Positions 1 to 7,589 of a stretch of 23,723 bases of DNA are shown here, in pieces. The position numbers were made by a program, and so were the translations under genes. The notes under the pieces were generated by a model that was given only the letters and a program-made list of their open reading frames with translations, did no database searches and was not told the origin of the DNA. The first letter of the stretch is position 1. Every line of letters starts with the position of its first letter. The DNA is taken from assembly GCA_043778625.1 (NCBI GenBank), contig JAYWFU010000060.1, forward strand, positions 1 through 23,723, written 5' to 3'. The stretch is from JACMRI01 sp043778625 (GTDB lineage Bacteria; Bacteroidota; Bacteroidia; UBA4408).

Positions 1-156
1 CTCGAAAAACGAGTGGATAAATACGTTAGTGTGTTACAAAACTTGCCTGTTTTATGGGCTTCTAACAGCTACAAGGGCAAAGTAGAATTACAAGATTTGT
101 TGTTTCCTAACGGAATTGTGTACGACCGTGAAATTAGCAATTATCGAACCTCCTAA
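1..156 (+). CDS. C-terminal fragment of a probable serine site-specific recombinase (cut by window edge)
   Basis: The first reading frame is open from the window edge for 51 codons and stops at 154-156. The visible tail contains an amphipathic stretch (KYVSVLQNLPVLW), then KGKVELQDLLFPNGIVYD and a closing YRTS. This resembles the extreme C-terminus of large serine recombinases of Bacteroidota, where a helix with a Trp is followed by 'L.FP.G..Y' and a short RT-containing end. The catalytic resolvase domain would lie to the left and cannot be seen, so the assignment rests on this short similarity alone. Such enzymes move integrative elements by DNA strand exchange. If correct, an integrated element or its remnant ends here, about 100 bases from the 3' end of a tRNA gene. 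Whether the gene is intact is unknown. Confidence 0.55.
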   Translation, partial: LEKRVDKYVSVLQNLPVLWASNSYKGKVELQDLLFPNGIVYDREISNYRTS

Positions 157-211
157 ATTAATCAAGTAGTACTTGCCATGCGCCTAATAGCAAGCAATAC
201 AGCCCACAATG

Positions 212-246
212 AAAAAAGGACTTTAGATACAAAATACCTAAAGTCC
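212..246 (-). terminator. Intrinsic terminator of tRNA-Glu
   Basis: A perfect 9-bp inverted repeat (218-226 with 238-246, 11-base loop) is followed on the minus strand by six T residues (212-217). It lies just beyond the 3' end of the minus-strand tRNA gene, as expected for a rho-independent terminator. Confidence 0.85.
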
Positions 247-253
247 CCTTATG

Positions 254-325
254 TAGCCCGTAGGGGAGTCGAACCCCTCTTGCCAGAATGAAAATCTGAA
301 GTCCTAACCGATAGACGAACGGGCC
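254..325 (-). tRNA. tRNA-Glu (anticodon UUC)
   Basis: Read on the minus strand, the 72-base gene folds into a full cloverleaf. The 7-bp acceptor stem GGCCCGU/ACGGGCU contains one G-U pair and is followed by discriminator A. The 5-bp anticodon stem UCAGA/UCUGG carries loop UUUUCAU, which places anticodon UUC. The T arm reads GAGGGGTTCGACTCCCC. The CCA end is not encoded, so it must be added after transcription. The gene has its own promoter (351-381) and terminator (212-246) and is therefore an independent unit downstream of proS. Charging with glutamate is inferred from the anticodon. Confidence 0.95.
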
Positions 326-350
326 ATAATTCGTCTGCAATTCAACGACA

Positions 351-381
351 CAAAAGTAGTAAAGGTTTTTAATTATGCAAA
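351..381 (-). promoter_or_regulatory. Bacteroidota-type promoter of tRNA-Glu
   Basis: On the minus strand TTTG (381-378), 19 bases, then TACTTTTG (358-351) matches the Bacteroidota sigma-ABfr consensus TTTG-N19-TAnnTTTG. A start about 7 bases downstream would fall roughly 20 bases before the tRNA 5' end. The promoter overlaps a small inverted repeat (361-368/379-386) in the proS 3' region. Confidence 0.7.
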
Positions 382-398
382 CCTTTTTTCAAAAAACA

Positions 399-1874
399 TT
401 AGTACGCTTTAGCGAACAATACTTTTTGTGCACTTGGCGCACCTGTTAATATACACTTACCAGCCACCTTAGCACCACTCAGTGGTATGCAACGTATGGT
501 AGCTTTAGTTATATCCTTAATTTTATCAGCAGTTTCGGTGGTGCCATCCCAGTGTGCGGCTACAAAACCACCTTTTTCGTTCAATAATTGTTCAAACTCT
601 TCCCAAGTGTTGGCATCGCTAGTTAGGCGTGTTTGGCGCTCAAGAGCAATGTTATAAAGTGAATTTTGTATTTCGGTTAACAAATTATTTACATACGTAG
701 CTATTCCCTCACGTGGCACTGATTTTTTTTCTTTGGTATCTCTACGCGCTAGTTCAACTGTACCATTATCAGCATCGCGTGGGCCAATTGCTATACGCAC
801 TGGCACACCTTTAAGTTCGTATTCGGCAAATTTCCAACCTGGTTTTTGAGTATCTCGGTTATCAAATTTAACACTAATACCCAAGGCTTTAAGTTCCTTA
901 ACAATATCAGCTACTATTGCACTAATTTTAGCAAGTTCTTCGTCGGTTTTGTATATAGGTACTATCACTACCTGTGTTGGTGCTAGTTTTGGGGGCAATA
1001 CCAATCCGTTATCATCGCTGTGGCTCATTATTAATGCGCCCATTAATCGTGTACTAACGCCCCAACTTGTGGCGTAAACGAACTCTTGCTTACCTTCTTT
1101 GTTGGTAAATTTAACATCGAATGCTTTGGCAAAGTTTTGACCTAAGTAATGTGATGTACCTGCTTGTAAGGCTTTTCCGTCTTGCATTAAAGCTTCAATA
1201 CAATACGTTTCAACGGCCCCTGCAAAACGTTCGTTGTGAGTTTTAATACCTTTAATAACGGGTATAGCCATATACTCTTCTAAAAACGTAGCGTACACCT
1301 CCAACATTTTTTCGGTTTCTTCAATCGCTTCTTTTTGGGTAGCGTGTGCGGTGTGCCCTTCTTGCCAAAGAAATTCGGCGGTACGCAAAAACAAACGTGT
1401 GCGCATTTCCCAACGCACTACATTAGCCCATTGGTTAATTAACAAGGGTAAATCTCTATAGGATTGTATCCAACCTTTGTAGGTGTGCCAAATAATAGTT
1501 TCAGACGTAGGGCGTACAATTAGTTCTTCCTCCAACTTGGCGGTTTCGTCTACAATAACGCCTTTTCCATTAGGGTCGTTTTTTAATCTATAATGAGTAA
1601 CCACTGCACATTCCTTAGCAAAACCATCCACGTGGCTGGCTTCTTTACTAAAAAAAGATTTAGGAATAAATAGCGGAAAGTATGCGTTTACGTGCCCAGT
1701 TTCTTTAAACATATCATCGAGTACACGTTGCATTTTTTCCCATATTGCATAACCATCAGGTTTAATAACCATGCAGCCACGTACGGCGCTGTTTTCGGCC
1801 ATTCCAGCCTTGGTTACTACTTCGTTATACCATGCACTATAATCTTTTTCTCGGGTTGCTGTAAAGTTGCTCAT
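399..1874 (-). CDS. proS: Prolyl-tRNA synthetase, archaeal/eukaryotic-type
   Basis: This 491-residue cytosolic class II aminoacyl-tRNA synthetase joins proline to tRNA-Pro. It is the compact type without the bacterial editing insertion. Class II landmarks are visible: RPTSET at residues 121-126, the motif 2 region RWEMRTRLFLRTAEFLWQEGH near 154-174, and a motif 3/anticodon-domain junction containing GLVLPPKLAPTQVVIVPI. The anticodon-binding domain follows, then a C-terminal domain ending in Tyr, as is characteristic of the type. The four-cysteine zinc site of some relatives seems reduced, with only two Cys in the last 60 residues (IRCIP and GKCILTG). The ATG at 1874 gives the expected family length and a normal N-terminus. 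The gene is divergent from the 2027 gene and precedes tRNA-Glu on the same strand. Confidence 0.96.
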   Translation of the reverse strand: MSNFTATREKDYSAWYNEVVTKAGMAENSAVRGCMVIKPDGYAIWEKMQRVLDDMFKETGHVNAYFPLFIPKSFFSKEASHVDGFAKECAVVTHYRLKNDPNGKGVIVDETAKLEEELIVRPTSETIIWHTYKGWIQSYRDLPLLINQWANVVRWEMRTRLFLRTAEFLWQEGHTAHATQKEAIEETEKMLEVYATFLEEYMAIPVIKGIKTHNERFAGAVETYCIEALMQDGKALQAGTSHYLGQNFAKAFDVKFTNKEGKQEFVYATSWGVSTRLMGALIMSHSDDNGLVLPPKLAPTQVVIVPIYKTDEELAKISAIVADIVKELKALGISVKFDNRDTQKPGWKFAEYELKGVPVRIAIGPRDADNGTVELARRDTKEKKSVPREGIATYVNNLLTEIQNSLYNIALERQTRLTSDANTWEEFEQLLNEKGGFVAAHWDGTTETADKIKDITKATIRCIPLSGAKVAGKCILTGAPSAQKVLFAKAY

Positions 1875-1966
1875 TGGTTAGGCATTATTTTAATTTTGAT
1901 AAGTGGTAATTTAGTTTGGTATAGTAATTGTATTTTTGAATTATAAGTATTAATTTACTTCGATTT

Positions 1967-1974
1967 CAAAAGTA
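1967..1974 (-). promoter_or_regulatory. Candidate -7 element for proS
   Basis: The minus strand carries TACTTTTG, an exact TAnnTTTG -7 box, about 90 bases before the proS start. No convincing TTTG lies at the expected upstream distance, so only the -7 half is supported. Confidence 0.35.
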
Positions 1975-2026
1975 ACAATATTTAACACAGCCTATACTAT
2001 TTAACCTCTTATAAAACTAAATTGAG

Positions 2027-3589
2027 ATGAAAACTATTACTACCTTATTTGTTACAGCAACCCTATTTGCTATTACAAATGTAAGTGCTCAAGAAAACGA
2101 CGACATTTATTACAATCCACAGCGCGACGGTAAAGCAGCTGTTCCTGCACCTGTAACTACTCCGCAAAATAGCGAGAGTATTTACACGCCACAAAATGGA
2201 AGTACTAACACACCAGCTACAGGTACTAACGCTGATGATTACACGCGCGGTTCGTATTCAAACAATGGTAATACTAATACATCGTATTCAAACACAAACT
2301 ACAACAGTAAGTTTGATAGAGATGATTATTATGATTATGCCTATGCTACTCGTATTAAGCGTTTCCACAGACCAATAGTAACTTATAGTTATTACGACCC
2401 GTTTTATACTAACTCGTTTTGGTATAACTACAATCCATCATTTTATGGTACAAGTATTTATTTAGGTTATAATTTTTGGGGACCTAGTGCTTACAATCCT
2501 TATGCGTGGAGCGGTGGCTACAATAGTCCGTCGTACTATGGTTATGGTAATTGCTGGGGCGGAGGCAATAATTATTATAACCCTTATGGATACAATAATT
2601 ATTGGGGATACAACAACTACAATGGATATAATGGTTGGGGAAATAGCGGTGGATACGGCTACTATGGTAACTATGGTTATAACCACTATGGATACAACAA
2701 TTACGGCTATAATAGTGGCTACGCTAACGGCTATAACAATGGGTATAATTCAGGGCTAAATAATGGGTATAACACTAATAATTATGGCAATGGAAGTAAT
2801 TACCAGCCACACTATTTTAATAGTTATGATAATTCGAGTTATGGTAATGCTACCACAGGCCAAGGCCCTAGAGGAGGTGTAGCGCATGGAGGGGGAAAAA
2901 TAGCAACGGTTCCGCATAATTTTCAACAAGCAATGTTGGACGGTATTAAGGCAGAGAACATTCATACCACAACTGGAGTAACGCCTCGTGGACAAAATAA
3001 TACTCAGATTCAAAGTGTGCCTCGCCCACGCAATGGTGTGCAAGACCCCGTAATTAATAATACGCCTCGTGCTACTACTATTAATGCTGAGCAAGTACAG
3101 CCTCGTGGAGGTAATCAAATACCTCGTGGTCAAGAACAACAACCTCGTGAGCAATCGCAACCACGTTACGAACAACCTAGATACGAACAGCAACAGCCTC
3201 GTAGCGGTAATGAAACACCTCGTAACCAACAGCAACAACCTCTTGAGCAAACACAGCCTCGTTACGAGCAACCTAGATACGAACAGCAACAGCCTCGCGA
3301 AGGAAATCAAACACCTCGTAACCAACAGCAACAACCTCTTGAGCAAGCGCAACCTCGTTACGAGCAACCCCGTGAACAAGCGCAACCTCGCTACCAGCAA
3401 CAGGAACAACAGCCAAGATATGAGCAGCCGCGCCAACAACCAAGAGCTGAGCAAGCACAACCTCGCTTTGAACAACCTCGCCAGCAAACTGAACCTAGGT
3501 ACTCGCAGCCTAGTATGCCTAGCCAACGTAGCGAAAGCCATTCAGCGCCAAGCGCACCAAGTCATTCGGGCGGAAGACCTCGTGGATAG
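2027..3589 (+). CDS. Secreted low-complexity protein, Tyr/Asn/Gly-rich then Gln/Pro/Arg-rich repeats
   Basis: The 520-residue product begins with a signal peptide (MKTITTLFVTATLFAITNVSAQ, cleavage likely after SAQ), so it should be exported to the periplasm or cell surface. After a polar N-terminal part (about 23-95) comes a region extremely rich in Tyr, Asn and Gly (about 110-285, with motifs such as NNYGYN and GYNNGYN). The C-terminal half (about 310-500) is built of Q, P, R and E with the recurring unit QPRYEQPRYEQQQPR. No catalytic domain or known family is recognisable. The composition suggests a flexible, possibly self-associating or surface-coating protein, but that is inference. A hairpin (3614-3655) separates it from the porin gene, which may be cotranscribed. 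Alternate-frame ORFs over the repeat are artefacts of its periodicity. Confidence 0.85.
   Translation: MKTITTLFVTATLFAITNVSAQENDDIYYNPQRDGKAAVPAPVTTPQNSESIYTPQNGSTNTPATGTNADDYTRGSYSNNGNTNTSYSNTNYNSKFDRDDYYDYAYATRIKRFHRPIVTYSYYDPFYTNSFWYNYNPSFYGTSIYLGYNFWGPSAYNPYAWSGGYNSPSYYGYGNCWGGGNNYYNPYGYNNYWGYNNYNGYNGWGNSGGYGYYGNYGYNHYGYNNYGYNSGYANGYNNGYNSGLNNGYNTNNYGNGSNYQPHYFNSYDNSSYGNATTGQGPRGGVAHGGGKIATVPHNFQQAMLDGIKAENIHTTTGVTPRGQNNTQIQSVPRPRNGVQDPVINNTPRATTINAEQVQPRGGNQIPRGQEQQPREQSQPRYEQPRYEQQQPRSGNETPRNQQQQPLEQTQPRYEQPRYEQQQPREGNQTPRNQQQQPLEQAQPRYEQPREQAQPRYQQQEQQPRYEQPRQQPRAEQAQPRFEQPRQQTEPRYSQPSMPSQRSESHSAPSAPSHSGGRPRG
3161..3480 (+). repeat. 96-bp tandem repeat encoding 32-residue QPR/YEQ units
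   Basis: Two nearly identical 96-base copies lie at 3161-3256 and 3257-3352. A partial third copy starts at 3353 and decays into shorter QPRYEQ/QPR units up to about 3480. The period is an exact multiple of three, so copy-number change keeps the frame. The copies differ mainly at third positions and in one SGNE/EGNQ segment. Confidence 0.85.
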
Positions 3590-3613
3590 AATCGTCTCTT
3601 AAATTATTACCTC

Positions 3614-3655
3614 AAAGGCTCTTTCACTATTAGTTAACTGTGTTAAAGAGCCTTT
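3614..3655 (+). terminator. Hairpin between the repeat protein and porin genes
   Basis: A perfect 11-bp inverted repeat (AAAGGCTCTTT at 3614-3624, AAAGAGCCTTT at 3645-3655) starts 24 bases after the stop codon at 3589. There is no clear T-tract after it, so it may be a partial terminator or a processing/stability hairpin. It also rules against a porin start at 3640, which would sit inside it. Confidence 0.6.
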
Positions 3656-3696
3656 GCTATATTCACACCATTCATTTTAATTTAAAAACAATTGTT

Positions 3697-5154
3697 ATGA
3701 AAACTTATATACTTGCCGTATCACTAGCAATTACTGGTATTGCACAAGCACAAACTTATTCGGACGCATTGCGTTATAGTAACTTACAATATAGTGGCTC
3801 AGCACGTTTTAGTGCTATGGGAAGTAGTATGGGCGCACTAGGCGCTGACCTTAGCGCAGTGAGCGTAAACCCTGCTGGGGCAGCATTTTACCGTAAGGAC
3901 GAAGTAGTACTTAGTACAGGCTTAAACTTTAATAACACATCGAGTAATTATAATAATACGATTACTAAAGATAGTAGAGTTAATTTTAATTTGAATCAAT
4001 TAGGCTATGTAAGTGCTAACTTACTAACCGATACGGCTAATAAATGGAAAGGTTTTAGTCTAGGATTTAATTATAATCGTAATAATAATTTTTATAAAAA
4101 CACTAGTATTGGAGGGCTAAGTAGCGGTAGCAGTATTGCTGATGAATTTGCAATGAAAGCGCAAGGTACTGCGCCCACCCAGTTAGACCCTTACACCACT
4201 TTGTTAGCTTGGAATACGTATTTGATTGATGCTGTGCCTACTAGTTCAGGAACTTATTTTGCAAACAAACCCGTAAAAGGTATTAACCAAGAAAAATACA
4301 TAAACGCCACAGGTGCAATGAGCGAGTTTAATGGTTTTGTAGCGGGCAATTATGATAATAAATTATTTGTAGGTGCTTCGGTAGGTGCGCAGTATATTAA
4401 TTATACGGAAAAATTAACCTACTATGAAAGTAAAAAATCAACTGACACCACATCTGTAATTAAAAACGTGGCTTACACCGAAAACCTTAATACACAAGGC
4501 AAGGGTTGGTTTTTGAATATAGGAGCTATCTACCGCCCTACTTCGTTTGTTCGCTTAGGGGCATCATTACGCACCCCTACTTATTTTAATTTAAAAGATA
4601 CGTACAGTACATCAATGACGACTAATTTTACCAAAAAATTTACTAATGCACCCGACACTTCAATTACTGCTAATAGCAATGAGGGTAAGTTTGATTACAC
4701 GCTAACATCTCCAGTGCATGCCACAGCAAGTGTAGGCTTCGTAATTGGAAAATTAGGATTGTTAAATATTGATTACGAATTAATTAATTATAAAAAAGCA
4801 CACTTTGCACCAAGTAAAAGCTTCTCAACTACTAATACTGAAATTACAGCACAAGGTACAACAACACAAAACCTACGTGTAGGGGCTGAAGCACGATTAG
4901 ATAAAAAGTTTTCGTTGCGAGGAGGAGTTGGAATATACGGCGAAGCATTTAAACAAAACTTAAATTTAAGCAAATATCGTATGAGTTATAGTGGAGGCAT
5001 TGGCTACCGCACTGGGCGCTATATTATTGATGCTGCTGTAATATACGCTACTACGCAACAAAACTATTATTTATACTCGCCAACTTTGGTTAATGCAAGC
5101 CAAATAACTACTAGTAATGTTAATGCTGTGCTTACATTAGGCTTAAGATTTTAA
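3697..5154 (+). CDS. Outer-membrane beta-barrel protein, OmpP1/FadL/TodX-like
   Basis: The 485-residue product has a signal peptide (MKTYILAVSLAITGIAQAQ). The N-terminus of the mature protein, DALRYSNLQYSGSARFSAMGSS followed by GALGADLSAVSVNPAG, is the characteristic entry of the Bacteroidota branch of the FadL-type transporter family, often annotated as hemin receptor. The rest alternates polar and hydrophobic residues in strand-length blocks and ends in LTLGLRF, with the terminal Phe typical of BAM substrates. It is probably an outer-membrane channel for hydrophobic compounds; the substrate is unknown. An in-frame ATG at 3640 would add 19 residues and bury the signal peptide, so 3697 is chosen. 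A terminator follows at 5192, and the next gene (moxR) is convergent. Confidence 0.85.
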   Translation: MKTYILAVSLAITGIAQAQTYSDALRYSNLQYSGSARFSAMGSSMGALGADLSAVSVNPAGAAFYRKDEVVLSTGLNFNNTSSNYNNTITKDSRVNFNLNQLGYVSANLLTDTANKWKGFSLGFNYNRNNNFYKNTSIGGLSSGSSIADEFAMKAQGTAPTQLDPYTTLLAWNTYLIDAVPTSSGTYFANKPVKGINQEKYINATGAMSEFNGFVAGNYDNKLFVGASVGAQYINYTEKLTYYESKKSTDTTSVIKNVAYTENLNTQGKGWFLNIGAIYRPTSFVRLGASLRTPTYFNLKDTYSTSMTTNFTKKFTNAPDTSITANSNEGKFDYTLTSPVHATASVGFVIGKLGLLNIDYELINYKKAHFAPSKSFSTTNTEITAQGTTTQNLRVGAEARLDKKFSLRGGVGIYGEAFKQNLNLSKYRMSYSGGIGYRTGRYIIDAAVIYATTQQNYYLYSPTLVNASQITTSNVNAVLTLGLRF

Positions 5155-5191
5155 AATTAAACAATAACAATAATTAAAACACCTCCAAGCT

Positions 5192-5230
5192 CTAACTGTT
5201 TTAAATTCATAGCACAGTTAGCGTTTTATT
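5192..5230 (+). terminator. Terminator of the porin gene
   Basis: An 8-bp perfect inverted repeat (5192-5199 with 5214-5221) is followed by CGTTTTATTT on the plus strand, 37 bases after the porin stop. It lies in the 127-base gap between convergent genes. Confidence 0.65.
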
Positions 5231-5281
5231 TACAAGCTAGATTTTGGCAATTGTTTTAATAAGATTAATGCGTAATAAAAA

Positions 5282-6247
5282 CTACAACAATTGTTTAATA
5301 ATACTTTCGATGCTTAATCCGTCGGCTTCGGCTTTGTAGTTTTTAACCATACGATGACGCAATACGTTGGTAGCAATGGCTTTTACGTCCTCAATATCGG
5401 GGGAGTATTTACCATTAAGTACCGCATGGCACTTAGCCCCCAATATTAAGTACTGTGAGGCACGTGGCCCTGCGCCCCACGATATATAATCTTTAACCAC
5501 GGCAGGCGCAAGTTCGCCATTAGGGCGTGTTTTGTTTACTAGGGTTACTGCATACTCAAGTACATTATCCGTTACGGGTACACGGCGCACTAAGTCCTGA
5601 AACTCAATAATTTCGGTAGCTGTAAGTACATTTTGTAATTGTACGGAGGTGTTTTGCGTAGTGTTTTTTGCAATTTTTAATTCGTCTTGCAACGATGGAT
5701 AATCTAAAAATAGGCTAAACATAAAACGGTCTAACTGTGCTTCGGGCAAGGGATAGGTACCCTCTTGTTCAATAGGGTTTTGTGTAGCTATTACAAAAAA
5801 TGGAGCGTCTAGTTTGTATTGTTTACCAGCTGCGGTTATTTGTTTTTCTTGCATTGCTTCTAGTAATGCAGCTTGTGTTTTGGGTGGCGTACGGTTTATT
5901 TCATCGGCCAATATTACATTACTAAATACGGGACCTTGTATAAATTTAAACTGGCGTGTTTCGTCCAATATTTCGGAGCCAATAATATCGCTTGGCATAA
6001 GGTCAGGGGTAAACTGTATGCGGTTAAATTTTAAACCCAGTGTTTGTGCAATAGTGTTTACCAATAATGTTTTGGCTAAGCCCGGCACGCCTACCAATAG
6101 GCAATGTCCGCCACTGAATATGGATATTATTACATCTTTTACAATGTGTTCTTGTCCGTATATTACTTTACTTATTTCAGTAGTTAAAGCCGTATATTTT
6201 TGGTTAAATGCTTTTACAGCTTCTACGTCGTTGGTGTATGTGGTCAT
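5282..6247 (-). CDS. moxR: MoxR-family AAA+ ATPase
   Basis: The 321-residue cytosolic ATPase belongs to the MoxR/RavA group, which acts as a chaperone for assembly or cofactor insertion and often works with von Willebrand factor A proteins. Visible motifs are Walker A GVPGLAKT (residues 53-60), Walker B VILADEINR (111-119), sensor 1 ATQNPIEQEGTYPLPEAQLDRF (154-175) and a C-terminal lid domain with the conserved PRASQ segment. Length is normal for the family. It begins 10 bases after the SurA-like gene, so the two are almost certainly cotranscribed. In Bacteroidota, moxR usually heads the bat operon (DUF58, BatA-E). Here it is the last gene of a batE-PPIase cluster and no DUF58 or vWA gene is visible. 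Confidence 0.92.
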   Translation of the reverse strand: MTTYTNDVEAVKAFNQKYTALTTEISKVIYGQEHIVKDVIISIFSGGHCLLVGVPGLAKTLLVNTIAQTLGLKFNRIQFTPDLMPSDIIGSEILDETRQFKFIQGPVFSNVILADEINRTPPKTQAALLEAMQEKQITAAGKQYKLDAPFFVIATQNPIEQEGTYPLPEAQLDRFMFSLFLDYPSLQDELKIAKNTTQNTSVQLQNVLTATEIIEFQDLVRRVPVTDNVLEYAVTLVNKTRPNGELAPAVVKDYISWGAGPRASQYLILGAKCHAVLNGKYSPDIEDVKAIATNVLRHRMVKNYKAEADGLSIESIIKQLL

Positions 6248-6257
6248 ATCAAAAAAA

Positions 6258-7589
6258 TTATTTAGTAGTTAAATTGTATTTAAAAGTACAATCGGTATAA
6301 GGCGCATTTACTTTAATATACAGAGTTTGTTTTTTCTTTTTAATCCAATTTAACAACAAGGTTTGTTGCTTAGTTGATATTGCTTGGTTTTGAAGGCGTT
6401 GGTAATCATCTTTTAGGTTTACACGGTGTGGCTCGGAGCGGGTAAGTAATTTAATAATTCGGTACGATTTTTTTCCATCGGCTGTAGTGTAAGGTATAGG
6501 CTTAGTGTACTCGCCAACTTTTAATTTATCTACTGCATAAAATGTTTGTTGGTCGAGGTCGGTGTTTTCAAACTTGGTAGTACCCGTTTGCATATTGGTT
6601 AATTTTCCACCACTGTATTTGGTTTCTTTTTCGGTAGTAAATTTAACCACCGCAGCATCAAATTTCAAGGAGTCTTTTTGCAATAAATTATATACCGAAT
6701 CCATTTTAGTATACGCCACCGCAATATCTTCGCCCGATGTTTTTGCACTAATTAATATATGGCGCACATTTATTTGCTCGCCTCTACGTTCAATTAATTG
6801 TATAATATGGAAACCAAACTGTGTTTCCACAATAGTAGAAACTTCTTTGCCTTTAAGTGCAAATGCTGTTGCTTCAAATTCGGGTACTAATTGCCCACGC
6901 CCCATAAAACCTAAGTCGCCCGCTAGTTTTGCGCTACCAGGGTCTTCGCTGTAAGCTACTGCCAATGCGCCAAAATCTTCGCCTGCGTTTACACGATCGC
7001 GTAGTTTATTTAATTTTTCTTTCACGGCTAGTTTTTCGTTAGCACTTACTTCGGGCTGCATAACTATGTGTGCCAATTCAATTTCCGAATTAATAAATGG
7101 TAAACTATCTGTGGGTATTGTGTTGTAGTATTTGCGTACCTCAGCAGGCGTTACAGTTACGTTGCTTGCAATTTTACTTTGCACGTTTTGTGCTAATAAT
7201 GTTTCGCGTACGTTGTCTCTGAAGTCATCTTTAATTTTATCAACCGATTTGCCATAAAATTTTTCTAACTCCGCCTCTGAACCAAATTGCTGTGTGTAGT
7301 AGCGTATGCGTCGGTCGAGCTCCGCCTCAATTTGCTTGTCGTTAATATCCACACTATCCAACTGTCCTTGAGTAAACAACATTTTTTGAAACAATAGTTC
7401 CTCTAATACTTCGCACTCGCTTTTAACAATACTTTGCGCTTTTAGTTGTTCGGTTTGAAACTTAACCTGCGACAGCAACACGGGGTTATTGCCCACAACG
7501 GCAACTACTTTGTCTACCACGTTTGTTTGCGCAAAAGTAGTTGTTATGCTCACTATGTATAGTAGTGTAATTAATGGGGTACGTATCAT
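6258..7589 (-). CDS. SurA-like periplasmic peptidyl-prolyl isomerase/chaperone
   Basis: The 443-residue product starts with a signal peptide (MIRTPLITLLYIVSITTTFAQ). A SurA N-terminal chaperone region follows (about 24-160, starting VVDKVVAVVGNNPVLLSQV). The first parvulin domain (about 168-268) has its conserved His residues in ELAHIV (H174) and FGFHIIQL (H261). The second domain (about 272-385) starts with INVRHILIS (H277), but its closing motif reads YRIIKLL, so the second active-site His is missing and this domain may be inactive. SurA proteins escort unfolded outer-membrane proteins through the periplasm. The start codon immediately follows the stop of the upstream lipoprotein gene (TAAATG), which implies translational coupling, and moxR follows after 10 bases. 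Confidence 0.92.
   Translation of the reverse strand: MIRTPLITLLYIVSITTTFAQTNVVDKVVAVVGNNPVLLSQVKFQTEQLKAQSIVKSECEVLEELLFQKMLFTQGQLDSVDINDKQIEAELDRRIRYYTQQFGSEAELEKFYGKSVDKIKDDFRDNVRETLLAQNVQSKIASNVTVTPAEVRKYYNTIPTDSLPFINSEIELAHIVMQPEVSANEKLAVKEKLNKLRDRVNAGEDFGALAVAYSEDPGSAKLAGDLGFMGRGQLVPEFEATAFALKGKEVSTIVETQFGFHIIQLIERRGEQINVRHILISAKTSGEDIAVAYTKMDSVYNLLQKDSLKFDAAVVKFTTEKETKYSGGKLTNMQTGTTKFENTDLDQQTFYAVDKLKVGEYTKPIPYTTADGKKSYRIIKLLTRSEPHRVNLKDDYQRLQNQAISTKQQTLLLNWIKKKKQTLYIKVNAPYTDCTFKYNLTTK

Noticed and set aside
361..386. Inverted repeat downstream of proS as its terminator
   Set aside because: The stem is only 8 AT-rich base pairs, the minus-strand side lacks a T-tract, and it overlaps the tRNA-Glu promoter. 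Possible but not supported.
1915..1938. Plus-strand TTTG and TATTTTTG as promoter for the 2027 gene
   Set aside because: The spacing is only 12 bases, well short of the usual 17-23, so it was not listed.
2756..3541. Long minus-strand ORF (261 codons) opposite the repeat gene
   Set aside because: It is a by-product of the low-complexity repeat on the plus strand. Its protein is a Leu/Arg repeat (LLLLVTR), and it overlaps a gene with a clear signal peptide and frame-preserving repeat.
3640..3696. Upstream ATG extending the porin by 19 residues
   Set aside because: It lies within the 3614-3655 hairpin and would hide a good signal peptide that starts at 3697.
5248..5293. CAATTGTT/AACAATTG inverted repeat over the moxR end
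   Set aside because: The stem is short and palindromic with a 30-base loop, and half lies in the coding region; likely chance.
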